Shown here: in pieces, positions 9,203 through 19,675 of the stretch
How the letters are laid out: every line of letters starts with the position of its first letter
How positions within the stretch are numbered: position 1 is the stretch's first letter
Origin: Anaeramoeba ignava
Taxonomy: Eukaryota; Metamonada; Anaeramoebidae
Assembly: GCA_028826165.1 (NCBI GenBank)
Contig: JAPDFW010000088.1
Location: 295,001 to 321,359, forward strand
DNA length: 26,359 bases
Direction of reading: 5' to 3'
Notes under the pieces: model-generated
Told to the model about the DNA's origin: nothing
Databases searched by the model: none
What the model saw: only the letters and a program-made list of their open reading frames with translations
Translations under genes and position numbers: made by a program

Positions 9203-10436
9203 TTAAATTGATAATTCTAATTTTACTGAATATGTTTTTTCGGAATCTAGGATATTAGGTTGATTATTCTTTTGATCTTCATTTTCATTTTGATTCTCAT
9301 TTTCATTTTCATTTTTATTTTCATTTTCATTTTGATTTTGATTTTGATTTTGATTTTCATTTTTATTTTCATTTTGATTTTTATTTTGATTTTTATTTTG
9401 ATTTTTATTTTGATTTTGCATTAAATTTTGATTTTGATTTTGATTTTGATTTTGAATTTGATTTTGAATTTGATTTTGATTTTGATTTTGTATATTTATT
9501 ATAATATTTGATGAAATTGGTTGAATAATTTGATTTGGAGATTGAGTAGATTCGAGTATTTTTTTGAATTCTTGTAATTCTGCCCTGTGTTTAATAGTAA
9601 ATTCTAAACTAAGATCTTGTTCTGATTGATCTAATAAGTTGTTTTGTTCTTCAATATCTTCAAGAAACCCAGAAGAAGATGTTAATCTTGCAAATACTCC
9701 TTTTTTAGCATATTTACTTACAGTTAAAAATAATCCTTTCAATATTTCCAAGAAAGTTGTTAAATTAATAAATTTTTTGCTTTGATTTTCATTATTTTCA
9801 AGTTTTTCATTTTCATTTTCAAGTTTTTTAATTTGATCTTCAATTAAAAATTCATAAAAAACACTTATAATAATTTGATAGTAATTTTTTTGTTTTTCTT
9901 TTTTTTTTTCTTGTTCTTTTTCTTGTTTTTTTTTTTGTTTTTTTGATAAGTTTTGATTTAAATTCATTTCTTGTTCTTGCTTTTGTTTTTGAATTAATAT
10001 ATCAAGATAAGCTTTTTTAAAACTTATTTGGAAAAATTTGAATTTTTCTTGAACTAATTCTCTTTTTTTATTATTTAAACTGGTTTTATTCATTTCTTCT
10101 TGTAAGTTATTGCAACTTATTTTAAAACGATCTTTTTGGATTTCACTTAATTCTGCTTGTGGAATTATTTGCATTTGAGGAAATACTATTATTTTTTTTT
10201 TAATAAACAAAATTAATTAAAATAAAAACAAAAAAAAAATTAAATAAAAAAATTTTTTTTCCTTTTTTTTCCTTTTTTTTTTGCTTTTTTTTTTTACAGA
10301 ATTGTATTGTTTTTGTTAATCTATCTATTCTTCCAAGAACTTGAATAACTATTTTTCCTGCTTTTGCTTTATTATCAAATTGTTCTTTAAACCATTTTAT
10401 TCCATCGACAACAAATCCAATTAAATCTGTTGCCAT
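9203..10436 (-). CDS. Four-helix-bundle (MLKL/HeLo-like) segment with Q/N-E/N tail, unit B (exons 1-2)
   Basis: Exon 1 is 10436-10298 (MATDLIGFVVDGIKWF...). The intron is 10297-10186 (GTAAAAA...AATAATAG). Exon 2 is 10185 to 9203 if unspliced (1122 nt in total, in frame), or to 9227 if spliced at TCA|GTAAAA into the EF-hand exon at 9119. Helical signatures match unit [21 protein letters not shown] in exon 1 and [18 protein letters not shown] in exon 2. The loop that is (NQ)n in A is here a short KKLENENEKLENNENQ stretch. B instead has a long N-Q/N-K/N-E tail (about 9265-9490) before the splice site. The first ORF alone runs past the splice site into K-rich and hydrophobic residues that are intron translation. 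Family assignment is inference. Confidence 0.62.
9265..9490 (-). repeat. Hexamer run encoding N-Q/N-K/N-E tail, unit B
   Basis: On the minus strand this is AATCAA, AATAAA and AATGAA hexamers, giving N-Q, N-K and N-E dipeptides. It lies at the C-terminal side of the helical bundle, where unit A has no repeat and unit C has a much longer one. Confidence 0.88.
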
Positions 10437-10631
10437 TTTTAAATTTAAAAAAAGAAAAAAAATGAAAAAAAAAATTGAAAAAGAAATAAAAAAGAATTAA
10501 AAAAGAAAAGTGGATTTTTAAATAAATTTATTTTTCCTCTTTTTTATTTAAATTTTTATTTTTATTTTTCCTCTTTTTTATTTAAAATTTATTTTTCATT
10601 TTTTTTTTTTCATTTTTTTTTTTTAATTTGA
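10437..10631. other. Left boundary of the unique centre / shared upstream region
   Basis: Upstream flank of unit B (minus) and of the central plus-strand gene, arranged divergently. About 10,470-10,550 (GAAAAAGAAA...AAAAGTGGATTT...TTTTTCCTCTTTT) matches the reverse complement of about 12,880-12,960. Homology between the arms fades past that, so the inverted-repeat breakpoint lies near 10,550-10,600. No further gene is seen. Confidence 0.6.
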
Positions 10632-11666
10632 ATGGGAGCAAATCAATCATCATTATTTTCTTATGAAAATATTCAAGAAAACCCTTTTCAAATTTCTGTA
10701 TTTTAATTTTCTATTTTAAATCTATCTAATTTTTATCTAATTATTCGTTTATTTACCATTTATTTTTAAATTTAAGATGACAAAAGAATTTGTTGAAATG
10801 ATTACAAATAATTTTAATAACATACAAGAAGTTGATTATAACAAAATTCCAAAAATATCCATTGAAAAAATTTTTCGGTAAAAAACAATTATTTAATTTA
10901 AAATTAATTCAAAATTATTTAAATCAAAACTATTTAATTCAAAATTATTTAATTTAAAATTATTTAATTTAAAATTATTTAATTTAAAATTATTTAATTC
11001 AAAACTATTTAATTCAAAATTATTTAATTTAAAATTAATTTAATTCACAATTATTTAATTTAAAATTAATTCAAAATTATTTAATTTAAAATTATTTAAT
11101 TTAAAATTATTTAATTCACAATTATTTAATTTCAAAATTATTTAATTTAAAATTATTTAATTTAAAATTATTTAATTTAAAATTATTTAATTTAAAATTT
11201 ATTTAATTTAAAATTATTTAATTTAAAATTATTTAATTTAAAATTATTTAATTCAAAATTATTTAATTTAAAATTATTTAATTCAAAATTATTTAATTTC
11301 AAAATTATTTAATTTAAAATTTATTTAATTTAAAATTTATTTAAAATTATTTAATTTAAAATTTATTTAATTTAAAATTTATTTAAAATTATTTAATTTA
11401 AAGAGAAAAATTTCCTCAAAAATATTCTGAACTGCAACAAAATATGTTTGATTGTTTTATTCAAAAAGAAAAACCTGAAATGTGTATGAAAGAAATTGAA
11501 GATTTTTTCGAATTTATATTTAATTCTGATAAAGTAAGTTTCAATATTTTTTTTTCATTTCAAAAAAACAAATTCTTTAATATTTTATTAATTTAATTTT
11601 GTTATTTTGATTTTATTTTTAATTTTTAATCAATAGTCTTGTTTTCAATCAAGAAGAAATGTTTAA
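10632..11666 (+). CDS. Putative N-myristoylated EF-hand-like protein, four exons
   Basis: Exons 10632-10697, 10777-10877, 11404-11533 and 11637-11666. Introns start GTATTT, GTAAAA and GTAAGT and end AAG, AAG and TAG. The join is 327 nt and gives 108 residues. The start MGANQSS fits the N-myristoylation rule (Gly2, Ser6), suggesting membrane attachment. The rest (KISIEKIFREKFPQKYSELQ, MFDCFIQKEKP, IEDFFEFIF) has the helix spacing of the N-terminal lobe of recoverin/NCS-type EF-hand proteins, but no canonical calcium loop. The last exon (SCFQSRRNV) is the weakest. Alternative acceptors exist, for example CAG at 11771-11773 followed by KQPIISFISF, and a downstream exon-like piece at 12,828 may belong here. 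It is the only coding sequence in the non-duplicated centre. Confidence 0.55.
10878..11403 (+). repeat. Repeat-filled intron 2 of the central gene
   Basis: After the GTAAAA donor the intron is almost wholly a 15-16 bp repeat of TTATTTAATTTAAAA, with TTCAAAA and TTCACAA variants, ending AATTTAAAG. It encodes nothing. Confidence 0.8.
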
Positions 11667-12827
11667 GAAAAACAAACAAACAAACAAACAAAACCCTTTT
11701 CTTATTTTCTTTCTTTTTTTTAATTGATTGTTTTATGAAAATTTAAGTTTTATTTCATTAAAAACAAATACAGAAACAACCTATTATTTCTTTTATTTCC
11801 TTTAAACAATCCTTTTACATACCAAATTGGAAAAACAACTTAATATTTATTTCAATATTTAATTCAATATTTGATTTAATATTTATTTTAATATTTATTT
11901 TAATATTTATTTTAATATTTATTTTAATATTTATTTAAATATTTATTTAAATATTTATTTTTAATATTTATTTTTAATATTTATTTTAATATTTATTTTT
12001 AATATTTATTTTTAATATTTATTTTAATATTTTTATTTTTAATATTTATTTTATTATTTATTTTAATATTTAATTTAATATTTAATTTAATATTTAATTT
12101 AATATTTATTTTAATATTTATTTTTAATATTTATTATAATATTTATTTTAATATTTATTTTAATATTTATTTTTAATATTTGATTTTAAAATTTATTTTT
12201 AATATTTATTTTTAATATTTATTTTTAATATTTATTTTTAATATTTGATTTAATATTTAATTTATATTTTATTTTTTAATATTTATTTTTGATATTTAAT
12301 TTTAATATTTGTTTTTAATATTTATTTTAATATTTATTTAAATATTTATTTAAATATTTATTTTTAATATTTATTTTAATATTTATTTTAATATTTATTT
12401 TAATATTTTATTTTAATATTTATTTTTAATATTTAATTTAATATTTATTTTAATATTTATTTTTAATATTTATTTTTAATGTTTTATTTTAATATTTATT
12501 TTTAATATTTATTTTTAAATTTATTTTAATATTTATTTTAATGTTTATTTTAATATTTATTTTAATATTTATTTTAATATTTAATTTTAATATTTAATTT
12601 TAATATTTATTTTAATATTTATTTTAATTTAATATTTAATTTAATATTTATTTTAATATTTAATTTAATATTTAATTTAATATTTATTTTAATATTTAAT
12701 TTAATATTTAATTTAATATTTAATTTAATATTTATTTTAATATTTATTTTAATATTTATTTTAATATTTATTTTAATATTTATTTTTAATATTTATTTAA
12801 TATTTATTTTAATTTTTTTATTTTTAA
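11667..12827. repeat. TTTTAATATTTATT tandem repeat
   Basis: A short AAACAAACAAAC run lies at about 11,668-11,692. From about 11,840 to 12,815 there is a continuous 12-14 bp repeat of TTTTAATATTTATT with TTTAAT and TTTGAT variants. It may be a large intron of the central gene, ending at TTTTTAAG (12,827), or a simple intergenic satellite. No gene is seen inside. Confidence 0.8.
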
Positions 12828-12960
12828 GTGAAATTAAAATTGGAATTGAGGTTTTATCCCTTTTATTGAAAGAGGAAAAAAAGGAAAAAAAGAGGAAAAA
12901 TAAAATAAAATTTATTTTAAAGATCCACTTTTCTTTTTCATTTTCTTTTTATTTTATTTT
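12828..12960 (+). pseudogene. Possible orphan EF-hand exon cut by the inverted-repeat boundary
   Basis: Directly after TTTTTAAG there is an open frame reading EIKIGIEVLSLLLKEEKK followed by basic residues. This resembles the EF-hand stretch of the unit genes ([10 protein letters not shown]...REKAV) and could continue the central gene. By about 12,880 the sequence becomes homologous to the left arm flank, so any such exon is truncated there. The phase does not match exon 3 of the central gene, so an intermediate exon would be needed. Weak call. Confidence 0.25.
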
Positions 12961-13044
12961 TGTTGTTTATTTTGTTTTTATTGGTTAATTTGAAGAAAAA
13001 CACACAAAAAAAAAACAAAATAAAAATAAAAAAGTTGAATAAAA

Positions 13045-14767
13045 ATGGCAACAGATTTAATTGGATTTGTTATCGATGGAATAAAATGGTTTAAAGAACA
13101 ATTTGATAACAAAGCAAAAGCAGGAAAAATAGTTATTCAAGTTCTTGGAAGAATAGATAGATTAACAAAAACAATACAATTCTGTAAAAAAAAAAAGCAA
13201 AAAAAAAAAGGAAAAAGGAAAAATTTTTATTTAATTTTTGTTTTTATTTTAATTAATTTTGTTTATTAAAAAAAAAATAATAGTATTTCCTCAAATGCAA
13301 ATAATTCCACAAGCAGAATTAAGTGAAATCCAAAAAGATCGTTTTAAAACAAATTGCGATTGGTTAAAAAAAGAAATGAATAAAAAAAGTTTAAATAATA
13401 AAAAAAGAGAATTAGTTCAAGAAAAATTCAAATTTTTCCAAATAAGTTTTAAAAAAGCTTATCTTGATATATTAATTCAAAATCAAAAGCAAGAACAACA
13501 AATAAATTTAAATCAAAACTTATCAAAAAATCAAAAAAAAAAAAAAGAAAAGCAAAAAAATTACTATCAAATTATTATAAGTGTTTTTTATGAATTTTTA
13601 ATTGGAGATCAAATTACAAAACTTGAAAATGAAAATGAAAAACTTGAAAATAATCAAAATCAAAATCAAATTCAAAACCAAAACCAAAATCAAAATCAAA
13701 ATCAAAATCAAAATCAAAATCAAAATCAAAATCAAAATCAAAATCAAAATCAAAATCAAAATCAAAATCAAATTCAAAATCAAAATCAAAATCAAAATCA
13801 AAAATTTATTAATTTAAAAAATTTTTTGGAAATATTGAAAGGATTATTTTTAACTGTAAGTAAATATGCTAAAAAAGGAGTATTTGCAAGATTAAAATCT
13901 TCTTCTGAATTTCTTGATGATATTGAAGAACAAAACAACTTATTAGATCAATCAGAACAAGATCTTAGTTTAGAATTTACTATTAAACACAGGGTAGAAT
14001 TTCAAGAATTCAAAAAAACAATCAGCTCTACTCAATCTCCAAACCAAATTATTCAACCAATTTCACAAAATATTATAATAAATATACAAACTCAAAATCA
14101 AAATCAAATTCAAAATTTAATGCAAAATCAAAATTTAATACAAACTCAAAATCAAAATGAAAATCAAATTGAAAATCAAATCCAAAATTTAATGCAAAAT
14201 CAAAACCAAAATCAAAATCAAAATCAAAATCAAAATCAAAATGAAAATGAAAATGAAAATCAAAATCAAAATGAAAATGAAAATGAAAATGAAAATGAAA
14301 ATGAAAATGAAAATGAAAATGAAAATGAAAATGAAAATCAAAATCAAAATCAAAATGAAAATGAAAATGAAAATGAAAATCAAAATCAAAATCAAAATCA
14401 AAATCAAAATCAAAATCAAAATCAAAATGAAAATGAAAATGAAAATCAAAATCAAAATCAAAATCAAAATCAAAATGAAAATGAAAATGAAAATGAAAAT
14501 AAAAATGAAAATGAAAATGAAAATGAAAATAAAATTGAAAATCAAATTAAAAATGAAAATAAAAATGAAAATAAAAATGAAAATAAAATTAAAAATGAAA
14601 ATCAAAATGAAAATCAAAATAAAAATGAAAATGAAAATAAAAATGAAAATAAAAATGAAAATGAAAATGAGAATCAAAATGAAAATGAAGATCAAAAGAA
14701 TAATCAACCTAATATCCTAGATTCCGAAAATATAATATATTCAGTAAAATTAGAATTATCAATTTAA
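13045..14767 (+). CDS. Four-helix-bundle (MLKL/HeLo-like) segment with two Q/N tracts, unit C (exons 1-2)
   Basis: Exon 1 is 13045-13183, the intron is 13184-13283 (GTAAAAA...AATAATAG), and exon 2 is 13284 to 14767 if unspliced (1623 nt in total, in frame), or to 14743 if spliced at TCA|GTAAAA into exon 3 at 14856. Exon 1 is nearly identical to unit B (MATDLIGFVIDGIKWF). Exon 2 differs by real substitutions (for example CDWLKKEMNKKS against [12 protein letters not shown]). It carries both an internal (NQ)n loop (about 13,655-13,802) and a very long N-Q/N-E/N-K tail (about 14,090-14,690). The tail is prion-like in composition. The helical motifs ([29 protein letters not shown]) suggest an MLKL/HeLo-type bundle by inference. 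Confidence 0.62.
13655..13802 (+). repeat. AATCAA hexamer run encoding (N-Q)n, unit C internal loop
   Basis: A clean AATCAA repeat with a few ATTCAA units, in frame as N-Q/I-Q inside the helical bundle of unit C, at the same position as the unit A run. Confidence 0.9.
14090..14690 (+). repeat. AATCAA/AATGAA/AATAAA hexamer run encoding the N-Q/N-E/N-K tail, unit C
   Basis: About 600 bp of hexamers switching between AATCAA, AATGAA and AATAAA in blocks, in frame as alternating Asn with Gln, Glu or Lys. It is more than twice the unit B tail. Confidence 0.9.
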
Positions 14768-14950
14768 AATTCATTCATTCATTTATTTATCTAAATTTAT
14801 TTCTTTTATTTTATTTTTTATATTTTTTAAAAAATGAAAATATTTCTTAAATTAGAAACCAAAATATCAATCATCAATTATTAATAATATCCAAAAAATG
14901 TTTTGTTTGAATGATAAAAGACTCACAACAGTTTCAGATATATTTGGATT

Positions 14951-15206
14951 GTTTGTTATTTATATTTCAAATATTTATATTTATATTTATATTTATATTT
15001 CAAATAATTATATTTATATTTATATTTATAATTATATTTATACTTATATTTATATTTATATTTATATTTAGATTTATATTTATATTTTGATTTATATTTA
15101 TATTTATATTTATATTTATATTTATATTTATATTTATATTTATATTTATATTTATATTTATATTTATATTTATATTTATATTTATATTTTTCAAATTAAA
15201 AATTAG
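14951..15206 (+). repeat. Intron filled with TTTATA hexamers (unit C)
   Basis: Donor GTTTGTTATT and acceptor AAAAATTAG ending at 15206. The interior is (TTTATA)n with ATTTAGATT and TTTTGATT variants that create in-frame stops. Position and phase equal those of units A and B. Confidence 0.65.
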
Positions 15207-16776
15207 AAATGATAAACAATATGAAAATAAATCAATAACTTTAATTGAAGCTTTGAATAACTTTAAAAAAACATCAATTAGAGAAAAAGCAGTAAAATTT
15301 TTTGAGATTTATGATACGTAAATTATTATTTCAGAAATCAAAAAAAAAATAAAATAAAATTAATTAATAATTAAAAATTTAAAATAAAAAAAGTAATCAT
15401 AATGAACTTCTTGAAGAAAATGAATTATATGAAGCTTTCGAACAAATTTTAAATGTTACATTTTTTTTACAATTTTGGCTTTCTTACAAAAAACAAGAAA
15501 AAGATATAAGCAATTTATCTTCAAATGAAATAAATAAAATTGAATTTCAAATCAAAGAATTAATTAATGAAAAAAATATAATATCTAAAGTTCATGAAAT
15601 ATTTCAAGAATTACCAATAACTAAAAAAGAACAAGAAGAAGGTGTGAAACTTGAAGATTTCAAAAATCATTTTGTCTTTTATCCAAAAAATGAAATTTTG
15701 AAATGCTTTGGAGATTTTGAAAATACTTTCTTTGGATGCTTTAAATTTCAATATAGTTTTCTTTTTGAAGATACACAAGAAGAATCAAAAGAAGAATCAA
15801 AAGAAGAATTAACAATAACAACAGAATCAGACTCGGATATAGAATCAAAAATATCAAAAGAACCAAAATCAGCACAACCAAAAACAACAAATCAAAAAAT
15901 ATTAGGATCAAAAGAACCAGAAATAAAACCAAAATCAAAATCAAAAGAACCAGAAATAAAATCAAACAATCCAACTATTCCAAGGTTTTTTGATGTAAAA
16001 AAAGAACCGACAAAATATCACAAACGTAAAAATTTCAACCCTTTTTCAATTAGTATGGATCTCACAAAATTACAAAAATCCTCGAAACCAAAACAACAAA
16101 ATTCAAATATTCGAAGATTTTTGGCTGGAAAAAAAGAATCAGAAAAAAAATCAAACTCAAAATCAAAAGAACCAGAAAAAAAACCAAAATCAAAAAAAAA
16201 AGAATCAGAAAAAAAATCAAACAATCCAACTATTCCAAGGTTTTCTGATGGAAAAAAAGAACCGAGAAAATCTCATCAACGTAAAAATTTAAACCTTTTA
16301 TCAATTAGTATGGATCTCACAAAGAAAGATGAAACTGAAGAAGTGGCTCAAAAACTCACTTTTATAAAGCGCGAATACCAAAATACTAAAAATATAACTC
16401 ATTTAATTAAACAACCTATAAAAATTGATGGTCAATTCTATGAAAAATCTGAAATAGAAAACACTTCAGATACTAAAATAGATACAGATTTCTATAATAA
16501 AACATTAAAATGGGCATTAAAACGAATTGAAGAATGTTTTGAATTTTTAAAAGAAAAAGAAGAAAAGATTCCTTCATTAAAAAAAATTGAAATTCTCAAA
16601 TTTGCACTTGGATTAACTACTGATCTTTATGATCCAAAACCAGAAGACAAATCTAATGATTCTCAACTTATTTTTAAAACGTAAACAAATTTTAAAACAA
16701 CTTTGTGAAAATTTCAAATCACAAAAATGATAAAATCGAAGAATCTAGACATAAATTATTACTTGCAAAATTATAT

Positions 16777-16878
16777 AAAGATGAAAAACTGATAAAGATG
16801 AAAAACTGATAAAGATGAAAAACTGATAAAGATGAAAAACTGATAAAGATGAAAAACTGATAAAGATGAAAAATTGAT
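16777..16878 (+). repeat. 17-bp tandem repeat, six copies
   Basis: AAAGATGAAAAACTGAT is repeated five times, followed by one AAAGATGAAAAATTGAT. Unit B has a single matching unit plus a partial one, with longer A-runs (A9 and A8 instead of A5). The 17-bp period cannot keep a reading frame. Confidence 0.9.
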
Positions 16879-18301
16879 AAAGATGAAAAATCTTTTAAAG
16901 TATTTAATTTATTCAAATATGCTTTTGAAAATGTTGAATCTTTAAATGAAAAATTGAAGCATTGGAAAATATGATTGAAATAACCAATGATAAAGAACAA
17001 AAAGCCACATATCTTTTATCATTAATTCATCTTTATTTTGATACTCAACCTCAAAATCCAAAAAGAATTATTACAACATCCAATATTTAAAAGGAGATGA
17101 AAACAATCCTAAATTTGAAGAAGATGAAAATATTAAAAAGATTTAAGATATCAATATCTTATTTTTTTATTACGTAATTATAATAAAAGTTATGAAGATG
17201 AAAAACTTCAAAAAGAATCATTTATCAAACTTAATGAATGGTGTCGTATTAATTATCCAGCTAAATATCAAGATTTAAACCCAAAAACCAAAACCATCAC
17301 AACAAAAATCAAAATATCCAAAAATTTAAGATTTTTAGAAACTAAAAATTCAAAAATTGAAATTACACCCAAAAAATATATTCAAACTCAGTAAATTCAT
17401 CTCAACTAAAACTTATTGAATTTTTGATAAAATTCCACAAATTTTATCACCTTAAAAATAATCTTGAAAATTTATATAATAGTTCTCAAATTCATTTTGA
17501 TGAAATTATTCAATTTGAAAAACCAAAAATCATCATTATCAAAATCATCATTATTATCGAAATCATTATCAAAATCATTATTATTATCATTATCATTTTC
17601 AAAATCATTATTATCCAAAAGAGAAAAAGAAACCAAAATATTTAAAAAAGAAATACAAAAATTTTGGAAAAAAATGGAAGATACAGCTCAATACGACGAA
17701 CTTCATAAAAATTTCACAACACTTAGATATGTTACAAATCTTGAAGAAATTCACACAAAATTAAATAAATTAGAAAAATTATATTTATATTTAAAAGATC
17801 CAAAAAAAAATCTTAAAATAGAACAAATAAGAGAATTAGTTAATTTTATTTATCAAGAAATTGGAGAAATTTCAATTAAATTCAAACAATTTCATCAAAT
17901 TTCAAAACCAACTAATTTAATAGAATATAACGAACAAAAAAATTCAAAAAGACAATTCATACAAATTCAAATAATTCGAAGATTTATCAATTCAATTAAT
18001 TTACTTAAAAACTCGAAAAATTAAATTCCGAAGATCCAGATCAACTTAAGAAATTTCTTTTCAAATAAAAATTTCATAAAATTATTCGAGATCATATTTC
18101 TGAAATGAATCAAATCAATAAATATTCAAGATTGGGAAGATTTTTATTCTATTTAGTTTATTCTATAAATATAAAGAATTAACCGAAAATGAAAAATCAA
18201 GAAACGAAATTATCAACCAGAATCAAAGAATTAGGAAATGAATTATCAACTTTTTATGAAACAAATCAAAAAGAAATTAAAAATCAAATATACAAAATAT
18301 A

Positions 18302-19675
18302 ATGAAGAAATTTAAAATGAATGAATCAATCAAAAGAAATAATTAATACTAAAATATTAAAAAGAAGATAAAGCATATTCACCAATTCCTTATTATAATA
18401 AAATTGAAAAATATTTTTATATGAAAATTAACAAAAACAAAATGTTACCTTATATTGAATTAAATCAATCCTCAATCGGAAAATTGAAATGTTATTATGA
18501 AGTGAAGAAGATAAACAACATAAAAAGTTATATCATTCAATTCAAAAATAAATATGAAGGAACACTCAAAGATTACATTTCATCACCAAATTTTTCATAT
18601 TTACAATTTATTGAATTTATTAAACAATTACTTCTTGAATTCATTATCTTCATTCCAAAAATTTATTTTCTCAGATAATTTACAAACAATACCACTTTCT
18701 TCAATTCTCATTTCAACAAAAAGAAATAATGCAATTTTCACACAACTTTTTCAAAGAAGAAAAATTTGTTTATATTGGTGATGCTATTAAAGAAACCCAA
18801 GGATTAGTTAATCAAGATATGAACAAATTTCTCAAAATTTTTCAAGATACAAAATTAAATGAATTAAGAGAAATATTATTTCCTGAAGAAGAATATAAAA
18901 AATTTATACAACAAAAAGAATATTCTTTAACACCTTTAAGATTATTAGAATTTTCATTTTTCATGAATATTCTCCAATCCCAAAAAGTTTCGAATTAAGA
19001 ATCAAATCCATACTTCCACGTTTTAAACGAATTTGTTATGGACAAAATGTTCACAATTATGATTATTCTTATGATAAAATCAGGAAATTAATAGATTTAT
19101 CATATTGTTCAACAGAAACATTTATTACACCAAATATTGATATTATCGAAGTTAAACAAAACAAAGATATTACACTTTATTCACTTTATTCAAGATATAA
19201 AAAACAAGTATTTTCAACAAGAGATATAATACAAAAAGATGAAATTATTCAATTAAAAACAACAGATAAATTAGATTTAAACAGTATTAATGAATGTTAC
19301 TTATTTTCAGGAAAAAGATTTGATTCATGTTCAGTAATTGAAGAATTTTAAATGAACAATTACCAGAATTTAAAAATTTCAACATTCCCAATTCTAAACA
19401 TTTTTGAAAATTTCCCTATTGCTCATGAATATTCAACAGTTGATATTGAAAGTGGACTTCATACTATTTATATTTATCGAGTTTGTTTAGGAAGATTTTA
19501 TCGAATGAATCAAAAACGAGAAATTTGATTATGAAAAATGAAAAACTATAATTCAATTATTATTGAAGTTTCTAACAAAGAAATGAAATCAAGATACACA
19601 CAATATTTCGTTTTTGAACAATTTTCATATTATCCAGAATATGAAATTAAATATCGATTACATAACATCAGATAA
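18302..19675 (+). pseudogene. Pseudokinase-PARP-like segment, unit C, multiply frameshifted
   Basis: Collinear with the 460-codon unit B segment from MKKFKMNES to HNIR-stop, but broken by at least six small indels (for example near 18,335, 18,505, 18,640, 18,885, 18,965, 19,340, 19,405 and 19,520). The PARP stretch keeps the same LFSGKRFDSCSV, RVCLGRFYRMN and YYPEYEIKY motifs as B, including Ser in place of the triad His. The breaks fall mostly in or beside A or T runs, fitting uncorrected read error as well as decay. Substitutions relative to B are few. Confidence 0.7.

Larger units (their letters stand above)
14856..18024 (+). pseudogene. EF-hand plus helical segment, unit C (exons 3-5), frameshifted in exon 5
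   Basis: Exons 14856-14950, 15207-15317 and 15394 onward match unit B in length and phase. They give the loop D-T-N-H-N-E-L-L-E-E-N-E and then FLFEDT. The frame is open to 16,684, where one extra T (TTATTTTTAAAA against TTATTTTAAAA in B) brings a stop. Beyond that, unit B homology continues to about 18,024 but with many 1-2 base shifts, so only pieces translate; a good block is 17,600-18,020. Unit C has three copies of the basic IPRF...RKN...SISMDLTK module (15,977-16,330), while B has two. It is a genuine diverged paralogue in the first 3.6 kb. The later breaks may be read errors rather than decay. Confidence 0.65.

Noticed and set aside
11840-12815. Telomeric or centromeric repeat in the centre
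   Set aside because: The TTTTAATATTTATT repeat is irregular, has no G-rich strand, and sits between a gene and a unit start. A simple AT satellite or repeat-filled intron is enough.
10550-12880. Whole inverted repeat as a pure fold-back read artefact
   Set aside because: Rejected as the sole explanation: the centre is 2.3 kb of unique sequence and arms B and C differ by substitutions, module number and tract lengths. Errors on the right arm are a separate matter.
14189-14720. ORFs of (IL)n, (IF)n and (KM)n opposite or beside the N-Q/N-E tail
   Set aside because: Shadow frames of the in-frame N-Q/N-E hexamers. Only the N-Q frame connects to conserved flanking protein.
16684-19675. Alternative genetic code or programmed frameshifting to explain breaks in unit C
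   Set aside because: Breaks are irregular, occur in both directions without a common slip site, and extend into tRNA and spacers farther right. Unit B reads cleanly with the standard code through most of the same region.
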